DNA of 64,000 bases. Source: Norana najaformis (Eukaryota; Annelida; Clitellata; Crassiclitellata; Hormogastridae). Positions within the stretch are counted from its first letter, which is position 1. Every line of letters begins with the position of its first letter. The stretch spans positions 29,247,230 to 29,311,229 of the forward strand of contig OZ029921.1 in NCBI GenBank assembly GCA_964023275.1. Reading direction: 5' to 3'. The notes beneath the pieces were generated by a model that had not been told where the DNA came from, made no database searches, and was given only the letters and a program-made list of their open reading frames with translations. Shown in pieces: positions 20,825 through 32,500 of this stretch. A program made the translations under genes and the position numbers.

Positions 20825-20905
20825 ATAGTTATTTCAGTACAGTCTGCGCCTTGAACACCAACTTCAGTCAGATAGCAGTCTGTACTGCATTGGATCTAAT
20901 ATTAG
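20825..20905. repeat. Dispersed repeat (family R-C), copies at 35925-36010 and 63763-63840
   Basis: All three carry 'agttatttcag', then 'gccttNaacaNcaacttcagtca', then 'gcagNctgtactgcattggatct' with divergence, in the same plus orientation. No coding potential or tRNA boxes were seen. It is probably an old SINE or MITE. Confidence 0.6.
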
Positions 20906-21824
20906 CATCCCACGAGGAGCAGTTAGTGCTGCAAGATCGACGGATAGCCTAATTTGGTTACCTAACATGTATCCTAGTTTTGATAGGCCTCAAGTGTAGT
21001 TGCAAAATGTGTACATGTACTTTGAGAGCTCTGGTCCTGAAGTTAATGATTAAGTATTGTGACTTATTTCCGTTAATTTTTACTCGATTTTGCTGCCTCA
21101 TTTTGTGCCATTGTGTTGTGAAAATTCAGTAATTCTCTTATGTAGCAAATTTCCGTTAAGTTTAACTTTTTTGTTGTGTGTTTCATTTTTTCGGGTCTAT
21201 TGAGTTTCGGCTTCTGCTGATAATTTTATGTAGTGACTGAGTTTAAAGTACTCAAAGCCCATTATCATTCTTAAAAAGGAAAAACTGATTGGAAGAACAA
21301 TGCACTAACCAAGTGAATTGTGCTATTACATGTATGGTCATTCCTTTAGTTAAAGCTAACCCAGAAGCTCCAGAGATATTCCCTGTGGGGGGCTTCATTT
21401 TATTACAACCCACAAGGGTAGGTGGCCATTCACTTGTTCTTCCGCGGATAGTTCCTGGTTAAAGTTTATTTTATAGCCAAGTTAATTAGGGGAACAGAAA
21501 TCTTTAAATATCTTTGTCCTGTCCTAAATTTGAACCCCCAAACTCATGGTTGTCGGTTCTCATACTTGTAAGGTTATACTTACTTCGTTTGACCTTTTGT
21601 GGGCTTAATCAGTTGAATACTTTGTAATTTTCTTCTGTATACTATTATTTTTTCCTGTGTATATTGTTTAAAGAGTTAAACTTGAAATTTTTCTTTTAGT
21701 GTTGATTGTCTGGGTTGCTGGTCACCTGTGTGCTTTAGCCAGAAAGTGGTTCCGCTACATGACTCGGCCTCAGATACTTGTTGCAATCCAAATTGTCTTA
21801 CCATTACCTACTGTGAAACTTGCA

Positions 21825-22020
21825 GTAAAATCTACTCCAGAACTTCTGGAAACTGAAAGGGACTTAGCCAAGTTTTGTTTCACTCAGTAGCTCCTAACTA
21901 CTTTTTAAAAATTACAATGGCTGTAAAATCTACTCCAGAACTTCTGGAAACTGAAAGGGACTTAGCCAAGTTTTGTTTCACTCAGTAGCTCCTAACTACT
22001 TTTTAAAAATTACAATGGCT
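21825..22020. repeat. Perfect 98-bp tandem duplication
   Basis: Bases 21825-21922 and 21923-22020 appear identical (both start gtaaaatctactccagaact and end tacaatggct). Two copies with no visible divergence point to a very recent event, or to an assembly artefact. Confidence 0.92.
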
Positions 22021-22053
22021 GTCAGCTATGTCTGGGTTCCCTAGTTCTGTATA

Positions 22054-22267
22054 CTGTAAATCCACAAATGTTGGTAGCCATTAAAGTTTGAAAATTTGAA
22101 TAAAAATTATTTTTGCACCAGGAAAGTTTGCATTTTGGAGAAGTTGAGAACTCATAATAAATTAAAGCCCATGCATTGAAAATGTTGGCAGCCAGAAAGA
22201 TTTGCAATTTTTAGCCAGTCGCAATATTCGCTAAATAAATGGCATGCAAACATTTGTGGATTTACAG
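22054..22267. mobile_element. MITE with 19-bp perfect terminal inverted repeats and TA target duplication
   Basis: The left end CTGTAAATCCACAAATGTT and the right end, its exact reverse complement, bound a 214-bp AT-rich element. TA lies immediately outside at both ends (22052-22053 and 22268-22269). Size, perfect ends, TA duplication and absence of an ORF fit a non-autonomous Tc1/mariner-type element. The perfect ends suggest a young insertion. Confidence 0.88.
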
Positions 22268-22662
22268 TATTGTCATTTCTGAAATGAAGACAAAGACATA
22301 GAAACAAGTTATCATCAGTTTTCAAGAAATGTCATAAAATAACACAGGTTTGTTCTGAAAAACAAAACCATAAAATGTTCCCGGCCTGATATGACAGAAC
22401 GCCATAAATTGTAATTTCAGTAACCGTCATACTTTGGACCAAGAAATTCTGACCTTACACTGTTTTCAAGCAAAGTAATGCAACAAAACTAATTCGTTTC
22501 GTAGAAACAACTATGAACTTGCCCTAATGTAACGCTATCCACTCACAGGTAACTAAGTAAAATTGTATCATTCAAAACAGCAACAATAATCTCATTTTCT
22601 TAACAGCTGCTTCTGAGAAGGCTTTGTCTTGTCTCTGGCTGAGCTATTTTTGACTGGAGTGA

Positions 22663-23570
22663 TCAGCATTCTCTTTGAAGACAATACACGATGGTCATTA
22701 CACCGAAAACGAAGCTAAGGACTGCGTGTATGTCGATGGAGATGACATCACCGCTGGATTTCACGGTAGTTTTTCCAGCGCCTCCTGCAGTTGGTTTTGC
22801 TCCAGGACCAGCACCGCCGCCGTTGCCGCCGCCGACGCCCCCTCCGCCTCCTGCGGGAGTGGTTTCGGGATCTGCTGCTCCTCCCGCTGCGGTAGTTACC
22901 TCCTCTGCTGAAATACACAGTATCATTTTCGATAAGAGTACAGAAAACACTCTACCTCAGTACCACTGTTCGTTATTCTGTTTGCGGCGGGGTTGACAGT
23001 GCAATTTATCTATACTTTGGAGTAAATCGACCAGCCACTTTTTCTTTGCTGAACATGTTGAACTAGTTTAGTCACCACTTAATTTTAGAAAAGGTAGGAG
23101 GCATATCCTAACGCATTCTGCTACTACGGAACTATTGCAAACCAGTTACGTTTCATATCAAGGCTAACAATAGCGTTCCAGTTATAGCTCTGATCAAATT
23201 TAGATTTTCATGTAACTACGGATGGTTCAAAATCGTCCGTCAAATGGTTAGACAAACTTCAAAATGTAGTGGTTGAAAAGCTATACAAATTGTGCTTTTG
23301 ACAACCAAGATTTTCACACAATTCGAAACGCTAAGCTAAAGTTTCAGAATTTCAAGTTTTGTAATACTCGGCGATACAAATCAAGGAATGAAGTTTTTTA
23401 TATTGTGCCAAGGCATTAATGTGCGTTGACGCTACGCCATTTTTAACTGGCGAAATTCTGTCAAATTCTATCATATTCCAGTTACCTTTTGGTGCTCCAT
23501 ACGTCTCTTTGAAACACACAACGACAAGGATCACCATCAATATTTGACGAATGCAACTGCCCGACGCCAT
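22663..23570 (-). CDS. Small secreted or membrane-anchored Gly-rich protein
   Basis: Two exons (23570-23486 and 22907-22663) join in phase 1 to give 109 residues. Residues 1-25 form a signal peptide (MASGSCIRQILMVILVVVCF, then KETYG). Residues about 28-75 are an Ala/Thr/Gly-rich linker with a long Gly run and no Cys. Residues about 85-105 are hydrophobic (IHAVLSFVFGVMTIVYCL) and end QREC-stop, so it is either a type I membrane protein with a four-residue tail or a GPI-type signal. The antisense of exon 2 is also open, but only because of GGN codons. I recognise no family. The shape (signal, disordered linker, C-terminal hydrophobic anchor) is common to small surface glycopeptides. Start choice: the first ATG in a good context (cgaaATGG), which also begins the signal peptide. 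Confidence 0.75.
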
Positions 23571-23716
23571 TTCGGGAAGAATTAACAGCGAAAATGTCGA
23601 ATAAAATCGGAATCTCGTCCCTGCCTTCTTCTTCAACTGCCGGCGTCCTTCGATCTGCACAAAAGAACGCTGTCGGCTGCTTCGCAGTCTTTCGTTTGCC
23701 GCCGCCGCGAAATTAA

Positions 23717-23748
23717 ACCAATCAGAGCTGTGCTATGAGTCACGTGAC
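23717..23748. promoter_or_regulatory. Proximal promoter motifs: CCAAT box and palindromic E-box
   Basis: About 150-180 bases upstream of the Gly-rich gene's ATG lie CCAATCAG (23718-23725, NF-Y-like) and the 10-bp palindrome GTCACGTGAC (23739-23748). The latter is the USF/MiT-TFE type E-box. The surrounding GCCGCCGCCGCG makes a small CpG-rich patch. Function is inferred from motif and position only. Confidence 0.5.
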
Positions 23749-24379
23749 CTCGTTTGATTTTGCGTCACGTCTGGTTCGAATTTTAAAAAAAATATGTGGC
23801 GCCATTCAGATCACAATTTGGTCTTGAACGAGTTAAATCGAAATTGTAATGTAAATAATGTGATTCACAGTCTTGCAATTTCTCGACTACACCAATGCAG
23901 GAAAATCAAATAATTCACGGGTCTTTACTCAAATTAATTTCAGTCCTTGGGAGACATACTGTTGTGTCAGTTTCGATGGTATACCAAGCCGTGTACTGTA
24001 AGTAAGTATGTACAGCTGTAATGAATTTATCGGGTGAGTTCATTTACCATAGCAGAGTTAGATTTGTGTCCAAAACTGGGGGCTGACTAAGTGGTTAAGG
24101 TCTTCCCATAGTGGCTTAAAAAGGGCGATTTTTGTTGACTTAGTCTGGGTCTAACGTATAACCAACCTCCGGCAAATCCAGTCCTGCAACACTACTGCCA
24201 GTTTGAGTAATTAAGTCGTTTATTCATTAAGTAAGTAAGTATTGTTATTTATTTATTTAAAGCACTTATAGCGAGCGCAATGTCATTAGGTCTACACCTG
24301 AATCTGAGGCGAGGATGTATGTTAGTATATTTATTAGGCCTGCCTCTTTGGACAGATAAGGTAGATAAGTAAGTAGGTA

Positions 24380-25020
24380 GGATTACAATACAATACAACT
24401 TATATTTATAACACGCCTTAATAAAACAATGTCTTACTCAAAGGACGCGTTACAACATAATAATTAGTTATAGTACTGAGAGAATAAATGAGTCATAAGT
24501 TTTAATTTAAAAGTATCTATTGAAGAGCATCTTCGAATAGATTCATGTAGGCCTAAAGAGTTCCACTCAGCTGGACCAGCTACTTCAAAATTCTTTTACC
24601 AAACTGTTGGTTAACTCTTTTGACTTCAAAGTCCCCTTTTGAACTCAGTGGAAGTACAAGGTTTCAATAGAGAGGACAGGTAGGACGGAGCAGAGCCTGA
24701 CATAATTTTGAACATAAGTAGACAGATTTTGAAAGATATGCGGGCCTGAATGGGTAACCAATGAACTTGTTGTAAAGAATGAGTAATGTGATCTCGAGGG
24801 CCAAGGCTTTTAACTAGGCGAGCTGCAGCATGAATAACAGAGGTAAGCGGTGAGAGGGTAGATTTAGGTAAAGCATAAAGCACTGAATTGCAATAATCAA
24901 TTCTGGATAGTATAAGTGAATGAACCAGGACATGAAGGCAATGCTCATTAAGACAGCGTTTAATCTGATGTATCCGTCGTAGGTGGAAGAAATTATGTAG
25001 ATAATTAGCTAATTAGGTAG
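24380..25020 (-). mobile_element. LINE ORF2 C-terminal region with 3' tail
   Basis: The minus strand reads HAAARLVKSLGPRDHITHSL, then VHWLPIQARISFKICLLMFK and SAPSYLSSLL. This is the strongly conserved HWLPI region after the reverse transcriptase in CR1/L2-type LINEs. The readable part is 24883-24626. The 3' UTR continues left to a GGCGTGTTATAAATATAAG tail near 24380, followed by TTGTA-like repeats. It is a different family from L-A. Confidence 0.8.
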
Positions 25021-25044
25021 GTAAGATAATTTATATAGCTCCTA

Positions 25045-25620
25045 TAATGGCAAGAAACTCCGACCTGGTAATGGATTTAATGAAAATGGATGGCGATGTT
25101 TTCATGATACAACACACTTCAGTCCTTTCAACCTTCCTATCTTCGTCAATTATTTACAATTCAACCACTCCGTTCAACCCGCTCCTCGTCTGTCCTAACA
25201 CTTCTTTGCCCTCCAGTCACCTCATCCTTAAAATTTGGTAATCGCTCCATAACCATAGCAGCCCCACCCCTTTGGAATAAACACCCGCCAGAATTACGAC
25301 AATTATCTGATCCATCATACGAACTCACCAACACTTCACCTCTTTCAGTATCTGCGCAAGTCTTTCACTCAAGACTGAAAACATTTCTTTTCCATAAATC
25401 TTATCCTGATTCTTCCTCTTCTCATTGTCTCTCTTCTCGCTTGAACAGTTTCAAACACCATCCACCGTAGCCGTCCGACTGCCTGACTCCTGGATCTTGA
25501 CCTGGAACCGAACCCTTTTTCCTGTCGATTTTGTTTTGACTGAGCGTCTGTGAATAAACTGGTTCCCGCGTCTTAGCTTTCGTTGGGCGCTGTTGAAATC
25601 TCGAGATTACAGTTACGATG
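25045..25620 (+). mobile_element. LINE family L-A: ORF2 C-terminus plus complete-looking 3' UTR
   Basis: The plus strand contains AAPPLWNKHPPELRQLS and VFHSRLKTFLFHKSYPD, the standard WNxLP...FKxxLKTFLF ending. It is followed by the L-A block (cttgacctggaaccgaaccc ... gcgctgttgaaatctcgaga) and a TTACNA tail. This copy ties the abundant L-A tails to a parent LINE. One frame change separates the two coding parts. Confidence 0.8.
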
Positions 25621-26564
25621 ATTTAGGACTACAGCGGACCAACCTGGTATACAACCAGGCAAATTTGTATTTGGCCACTGTCACTTGTCAGTTATAATCA
25701 TTGTGAAAACCACAAATGACTATCTTGCTCGCGTGAAGCCGATTTTCACAAATGCTTTTTCTTTGACGCAGTCCGTTTTCTAACAACTCCCAGAAAAGGT
25801 AACATGATCTAAGTTACGGAAGTGGATAGTGTTTACTCCGTGTAAATGTTTAACTTATTTGATGCACCTCTCGATCGATCGCTGTGGTTGACCCGCTTTT
25901 GCTTGCCTACTCTACGAGTACTTACTTACAACGTTTATAAGCGATGCTGCAGAGAAAACTAAGATATTTATTTTACAATTAGCAGCAGAATTAGTAAAAT
26001 AAATATGATATATGGTGTCATTTCGCAGAAAATCTGGAACGCTGTTGTGCGTAAATTCGTTTATGTTATATTATGTCACCGTGGGATGGGCGTGCACATT
26101 TACGAGAAAGTGCTGTGTGTGTGTTATCTTGTGTTGCAGTGTGGGATGGTGTTGAAATGTGTTCGGACATATTAAACATCGCTTATGCAGTTCCACGAGT
26201 GATCTATACACCGCAATCATTCTTGAACATTTGTCGTTATTCCCAGCAAAGTGCTAGAACTCGCCGCAATTCATCTGTTTACTCGATCGGCGGCTATTGT
26301 GTTTCTCGTCGACCATCACTTAGCAGACCACAATTAGCATCTTTGCATTGTCTTCAGTGATCGTTAACAGCCCAGGAGACGTTCGCAGGTTTTCCTTTAT
26401 AAATTTCCGCTTTAGAATCAGGACTTCATTCTTGTAAAACATTCAAGCAGTTTGCAGTTTTTAAAAATAGTTCATTGTTCTGTTTCTCAGGCAGTAGGTT
26501 TCATGGACAAACGTACAAGTTTTTTTGCATGCTTGAATTTATTTTGTATTTTAGAAAATTTAGT

Positions 26565-29500
26565 ATGAATTTGCTAATTCTTTCATACATCGTCTGTTTA
26601 TTTTGGAAATTAGGTGAGTGTTTTTGCTTATAAAGGCCTCGTAAATAGCTAAGAAACTTTTAAGAAACTTTGTTATAAGACACACCAAAACACGTGAATC
26701 TGATAATACTGGAAAAGTTGCTCTCAGTTGTTTCCCCAGGTGCTGATACCTTTCTGTCTCACAATAATTTTTGAAGCAAAATTATTCTATTCTCGAGTTG
26801 AAGGAATGATGTTGATGCTCTATCACATTCACCTCCAACCTGTCCATTTTCCTAGATCTCTGGCATGGCTTTGCATGAATTAGCAGCTTGCCAAAAACTG
26901 CTTCTTACACAAGAAGCCATGTCATCATCATTAGCATAAGTTTCCATGTCTGATTTATCTGTATGCAAGTGTTGTCCATACAGTGAAATTTTCTGGTTTC
27001 ATTAATGAATTAATTCATAAATAAATCCATAAATGCATACATTCATATTTTTAATTTTATAGTATATCAATATGGTGTTTGTGAACAGAAGCCGTCTGAT
27101 ACTGTTTCAGCAACTTTGCAGTCTTGTCCAGCTGGATTTGAACAAGAACCGGTGTCAGGAAGATGCTTCTCTGCAGAGGCTGGAAATTTTTCTTGGTCTT
27201 CTGCCAATTCCTCATGCAGCTCGTTGGGGGCCATTTTGGCTAGAATCAACTCTGACAACATTTCTTCGTTCATATCAAACACTGTGCTAAGCAACAAATT
27301 GTAAGTTTATGCTGATTATGAATAGCATTATGTTTTATGTTTGAATTATTGGATTTAAGTAAGTAAGTAATCTCTCTGTTAGCACAAGATGAATGCCTGC
27401 ACTTTACAAAGAGCAGTGCAAAACAGTAAGCACAATGACGGCAAAAGCATTATATGGTCATAAATCATTTCTCTAGGAATTGCTTTACTTTTTAATATAA
27501 GGTAAGGTACCAGCAATTGTACCTCTATTAACAGGACTTTTTGAGGGCATAGCTGCTTATCTTTGAATGATCATTCAGCTGTGTCACAGACATAAGTGGC
27601 AATCCAACATTCAGCAGCTTTATCTTCACTCTGTAGCTTGATCTTGTAGCTTAAATGGTTAAACAGCAGACTGAATTTCAATGGCGTTTGTCAGAATTTA
27701 AACACGAGACACTTAAGCAGGCTTCAGATACGTTATCAATCTGTCATTGGGCCACTTCATGAGGAATTTTGTTATTTTAAAATCAGTTAATTGTTAATCA
27801 GACTGAGAGGCTGTATTGGTAACTTATAAATAGATTTACCAAGTCTGAAACATAACTAATAAGTTGATCCCACCCATTGCAATTGGTCTCAGTTAAGCTA
27901 TGATGAAGGGTTTGACCTTGAAAATAGTCATCAATGTGTCATGTACCATCCTCTGAGTCAATTACCTTAACATATATAATTTTATTATAGACGTACAGAC
28001 AGTATTTTATTGATTAGGTAGTTAGGGTGATTTACACAATGTTTGTAAAAATAAAAACAGCTGTTATGCATAATAAACATGATTTAATTAGACCAAATTT
28101 ATATAATTTGATTTTAAATTAAGCTAAAGAAATAACTTGAATGATTAAATTAGACGATCGTTAAGATGAATAGATTTAAAGAGAGACTCAGAATCAAATA
28201 GAAAGCCCATTTTTAATACCCTAAAAGATGATGTTTGGTTTTTAAAAGAGCATGTCGATAAAAAATGTAAAGGAAATTGATTAAACTACATACCTGCTAA
28301 TTGATATGTAAAGTTCAAGTAAAGAAAATGAATAACATATTGACCCAGAGCAAGCTTTAGAAGGGTGAAAAGAAGGAAGGAAGTGTCGAGGAAATGAAGG
28401 TGGCAAAGAAGGTGGCAGAGGAAACATGGAGAAAAAATTATAAAGAAAATGAAGAATAAAAATAATGGTAGATAGAGGAAAAAGAAGAAAAAGTGATTAG
28501 AGTTATTTTTATACTGTCATTTATTTCTCTTTCGTTTATTAATTAAAATGAATAGTTGTAGCAATGAAGATGTTGAAAACTGTTTAGGGGCGATGTATTC
28601 TGGATTGGACTTACCGATTTGGCTGTGGAGGGTGTGTTCCACTGGCTCACAAATGAGTTCCCGCTGTGGAATCACTGGAATGTTGGGTTTCCACTCTATT
28701 CCAGACTGTCCAACTGTGTCTGGGTCAACAGGTCAACCAGTTTGCTATGGAGAGATGCAGGCTGCTCTGAACTGCATGGATTCATCTGTGAATACATAGC
28801 TAACAGGGCCACAAGTAAGTTAAGATCATACTGAATTAATTGAACCTTCAACCTACAGTGATTGTATTTATTAATTAGATGTTTTTTATTGTTGTAAGTA
28901 CAAGAAAGGTTAAACCTGAGGAATTTGCCATAGAAAAGTAATTGTGCTGTAGCAGTATCTTAAATTTATGTAATTTTTTTCTCTAACATTATCTGTTTTG
29001 CTTGCAGTTCCGACAGATCCTGTACTGACTGGAGAATGCCTTAAAGGTATGAAAATTTGCAAACATCAATTTTCCCACCTCTATAGCATCAATATGATAC
29101 AATATCTTGACAAATTCAGTATCTATTTAGCCTATATGGTACATTACAGTATATCAATATCAGTTCAATATATTGACAGATATATTGACAGATTTTATGT
29201 GTCGATTCTGCCATACCCAGGAACATTCTTCCAAGGACTTGTTTATCGTGTAATTAACTTGTAATTTTACCTCTTTTTATCTTATCTGCTTCTTATTCAC
29301 TGTATCAAATAAGTCATAATACATAAACTTTACTTTGTCTTACCTTACCGTTTCTAACCTTACCTTGCCTTCCTCATGGTGTCTTACTAGAAAAAACTTT
29401 GTATTTCAGCAAAGCCACTAGTTCCTAATCCATTGCCATCTTGCTGGAAGTTTTTTGTTGCAAACTTTACCTGGGCTCAGAGTAAGGCCAGGTGTGAAAG

Positions 29501-32500
29501 TACATCTGGTGCTCTTGTGATTCCAACAGCAGCCAATTTACAAACGATTATAAACGAAACAGCTTCACGTAATGCGTAAGTACATTGGACAGACGTTATA
29601 GAAGAAGCAGTAGCTTAATTTGAAGTATCTTTTTGTCAGTGGCTCTGTTTTCCTCTAGCAAACTTGCATATAGCATGGGGCAGTGAAACAAGCAATACTG
29701 TGGTGCGCTGCTATATATGCACCAGAACCTAATTATACACAACAAGAACTGCCTGATAAAGAATTCTTATTATAAAGAGACACTTTCTACAGTTTAACTA
29801 ATTTGGTATCCACATCCCTTCCTGTGTTATTTCAGAATTTGCATTATATCAAGGCTCTGGTGTACTATATATATATATATAGATATATATATACATACAT
29901 ATATATACATATATATATATACACAGTTATATATAATTACATATAGTTTTATCTGGACATTCATATATTTATATCTAGACATTCTGGAATAGTCTTCCCA
30001 TTAACTTTCATAATGTTCCTATTAACTGTCAGCAGGCAACATTCTATTCGCTTGCTAAAACTCATTTATTTAATTCCTTTGGGCAGCCATGTTCCCAGTG
30101 CTTTGAGGTGCTCCTAAAATGCACTCTATAATTATAAAGTTCAGATACATACAGATAGCACGTAAGATTTAAGGAACTTTCAAAGCTGGTGAAATAGCAG
30201 ATATTTCCACTTTTTGGTGTAAATCTTGAACCGTTTATGGGATTGCGACGTATTTTAACTTAAACATGAACAAACTGTTTATGCAGAGATTCATACTGGA
30301 TTGGACTCAGTACCCAGAATACTGATGGAAACCTTCGAATGGAAACGACCACTTGTGTTCCAAGCTGGACAAACTGGGCGGAGCCATCGTACAATGCTGG
30401 AGGGAAGTGTGCTCTTTCCAACACCAACTTAGGTCACGATTGGCAGATGGTTAATTGCAGTGGACTGCACAGCTTTCTGTGTGACTATCAGTTGAGTATG
30501 TATTTCTTCTTGGGGTGTGCAATAGGCTTGTTTAGCGTTTCAAATCCCTGCCATGGCTGACATGTTTGTATATTTTTTGTTCCACTTGTTCCCCTAGAGA
30601 ACTTGGCTATAAAGCTGACCCTTCAGTGGGAAGATCATGCAGCGAGGGTGAGGACTGGGCACCCACCTTCATGTGTTGAGGCTAAGGAAAAGGAAGTTGC
30701 TAACACTTCATACTCATGCTGTCTCACAGAGCTAGCTTTAGGGCTGCTCTTCATCGTCTTCTTCTTTAGAGGCAATCCAATGAATATTAGTTTTATTATA
30801 AAATTGCAGTTCTCATGACTTACGCCTAAACTGACCAGCAATTGCTACAGTGTCAAACGGGAAAAGCCAAATAAATGCTTTCAGTGTTTACTGACGGTGC
30901 CTTGCTAGTCATGATCCCTTCCATAGCCACTAAGCGTGAGGATGACGGTTCGTATCCCGGTCGTGGCTTGGGTCAGAGATTTGAATATCAGGCTAGCACA
31001 GTCCTGAAATGGTGTGGCACCCATTCAAATGGTGGTGAAAGATCTCACCCAATAAATTCATTGAAAAATGAGCAGGATCGAGGCCATACGGTTGCTATAG
31101 AAAAACGTGTACATTTACTTTTGTGTGGCTCCGTGATACGAATTAAGGGGCAAAGCGACAGAGATTCTGGAGGCGTTACGGAAAAACAGTTACTAATAAG
31201 CATCTGTCTGACACTGGATTGTGACAGATTGAGACTTAAGTGCATCACTATTAATTGCCAAATTGTTTATCTATTCATTCACACATGTATTTAAGCTGGG
31301 GCATGTTTCTTCAGGTGGTTATTACAAGATGGGATGAACACGTTTTTTCAAATGGTTATTCAAATGGTTGGATTGAAGCCCTAATAAAAGCCTTTTTTTG
31401 GGCTCAGCCAAACTTGCATGAGGAATTTTCTGGTTCAGCTAACAGCAGCACTTGTTTTTCCAGCTGCATCTAACTTGCACCACTGCTGGTATTTAATTAT
31501 CAGGTTTAAAAAAATGTTGGGCACAGATTTAAATCATTCATTGTTTATTGGCAGTATTGTATTTATTAAGTAATATTAAAATTAATTTGTTTTTGAAATA
31601 TGCCAAATGCTTCTTACAACATGCTTCATTCACAGGTTTTGATGTAAAATAGTCTGGGACTTTCATTCACAGATTTTGATGCAAAATAGTCTGGGACTTT
31701 GATCCCAAATTTAGGTTGGTTTCAGAAAATGACCTCATCATAAAACGACTTTGTTTAAAGGCATTTATTGATATGGTATCTAAAGACAACATTTGTAAGA
31801 TTATAACATTTATAAAAAGGATCTGATGTAACTGCTTGTGAATGTTTAATTTATTTGGCACAGGCTTAAACTGTTCTTTGCCACCACCTGTTCCTCCAAA
31901 TGCTGTTCTCCTGGCGATAGACAATGTGAGCTACCCATTTATAGCGGCCTTCTACGGTTGCCAGACTGGCTACAACATGACATCAGGACAGAGTTACAAC
32001 TATATTGTTTGTGGCAATTGTGGCGAATGGATCACACTCAATTCATATTACTGCATGGGTGAGCAGACTTATTTATGGTCTGTATATTGAGTTAGAATAG
32101 GCATACGATCGTGACTGAGCAATTTGGGCTGAAAGAGATGCGCATGACTGTCCAGTTTTGGCTAGAAGAAATGATTGTGACTGGGTTTTTTGCTAGAAAA
32201 GATGATTGTGACTGTGAAGTTTTGCTAGAAAATATGATTGTGACTGTGAAATTTTGGCTAGAAAAGATGATCCTGACTGGGCAATTTGGGCTAAAAAAAA
32301 TCCTGACGGGGCCTTGTGGGTTAGAAATGACAGATAATCCTGGGGGCATTGTGGGCTAGAAAAGATGATTGTGACTGGGAAATTTTGGCTAGAAAAGATG
32401 ATCCTGACTGGGTAGTGTGGGTTAGAAAAGATGATCCTGACTGGGCCTTATGGGTTGGAAATGATAAATAATCCTGGGGACAGTATGGGCTAGAAACAGC

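Larger units (their letters stand above)
18486..22662. other. 3' flank and intergenic region downstream of the TLCD-like gene
   Basis: This holds the TLCD 3' UTR (with an inserted SINE), then AT-rich sequence with no recognised gene. Distinct items are listed separately: a SINE (18605-18850), a poly(A) signal (19188), a dispersed repeat (20825-20905), a 98-bp tandem duplication (21825-22020) and a MITE (22054-22267). Short open frames here (for example at 20320 and 21699) lack family resemblance. Confidence 0.55.
23571..26564. other. Divergent intergenic region between the Gly-rich gene and the mucin lectin
   Basis: Apart from the promoter motifs near 23740, this holds a minus-strand LINE piece (24380-25020), a plus-strand LINE 3' end (25045-25620) and about 900 bases of unique AT-rich sequence before the lectin start. 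That last part presumably contains the lectin promoter and any non-coding first exon. An open frame at 26073-26360 shows no family signature. Confidence 0.55.

Noticed and set aside
22675-22996. Pro-rich and Ser/Ala-rich plus-strand frames
   Set aside because: They are antisense to the Gly-rich exon of the minus-strand gene, which has correct splicing and a signal peptide.
26073-26360. A 95-residue plus-strand frame upstream of the lectin
   Set aside because: It shows no domain, signal peptide or splice support. It may be untranslated leader or chance.
30875-31294. A 139-residue plus-strand frame
   Set aside because: It lies almost wholly within a family T1 SINE.
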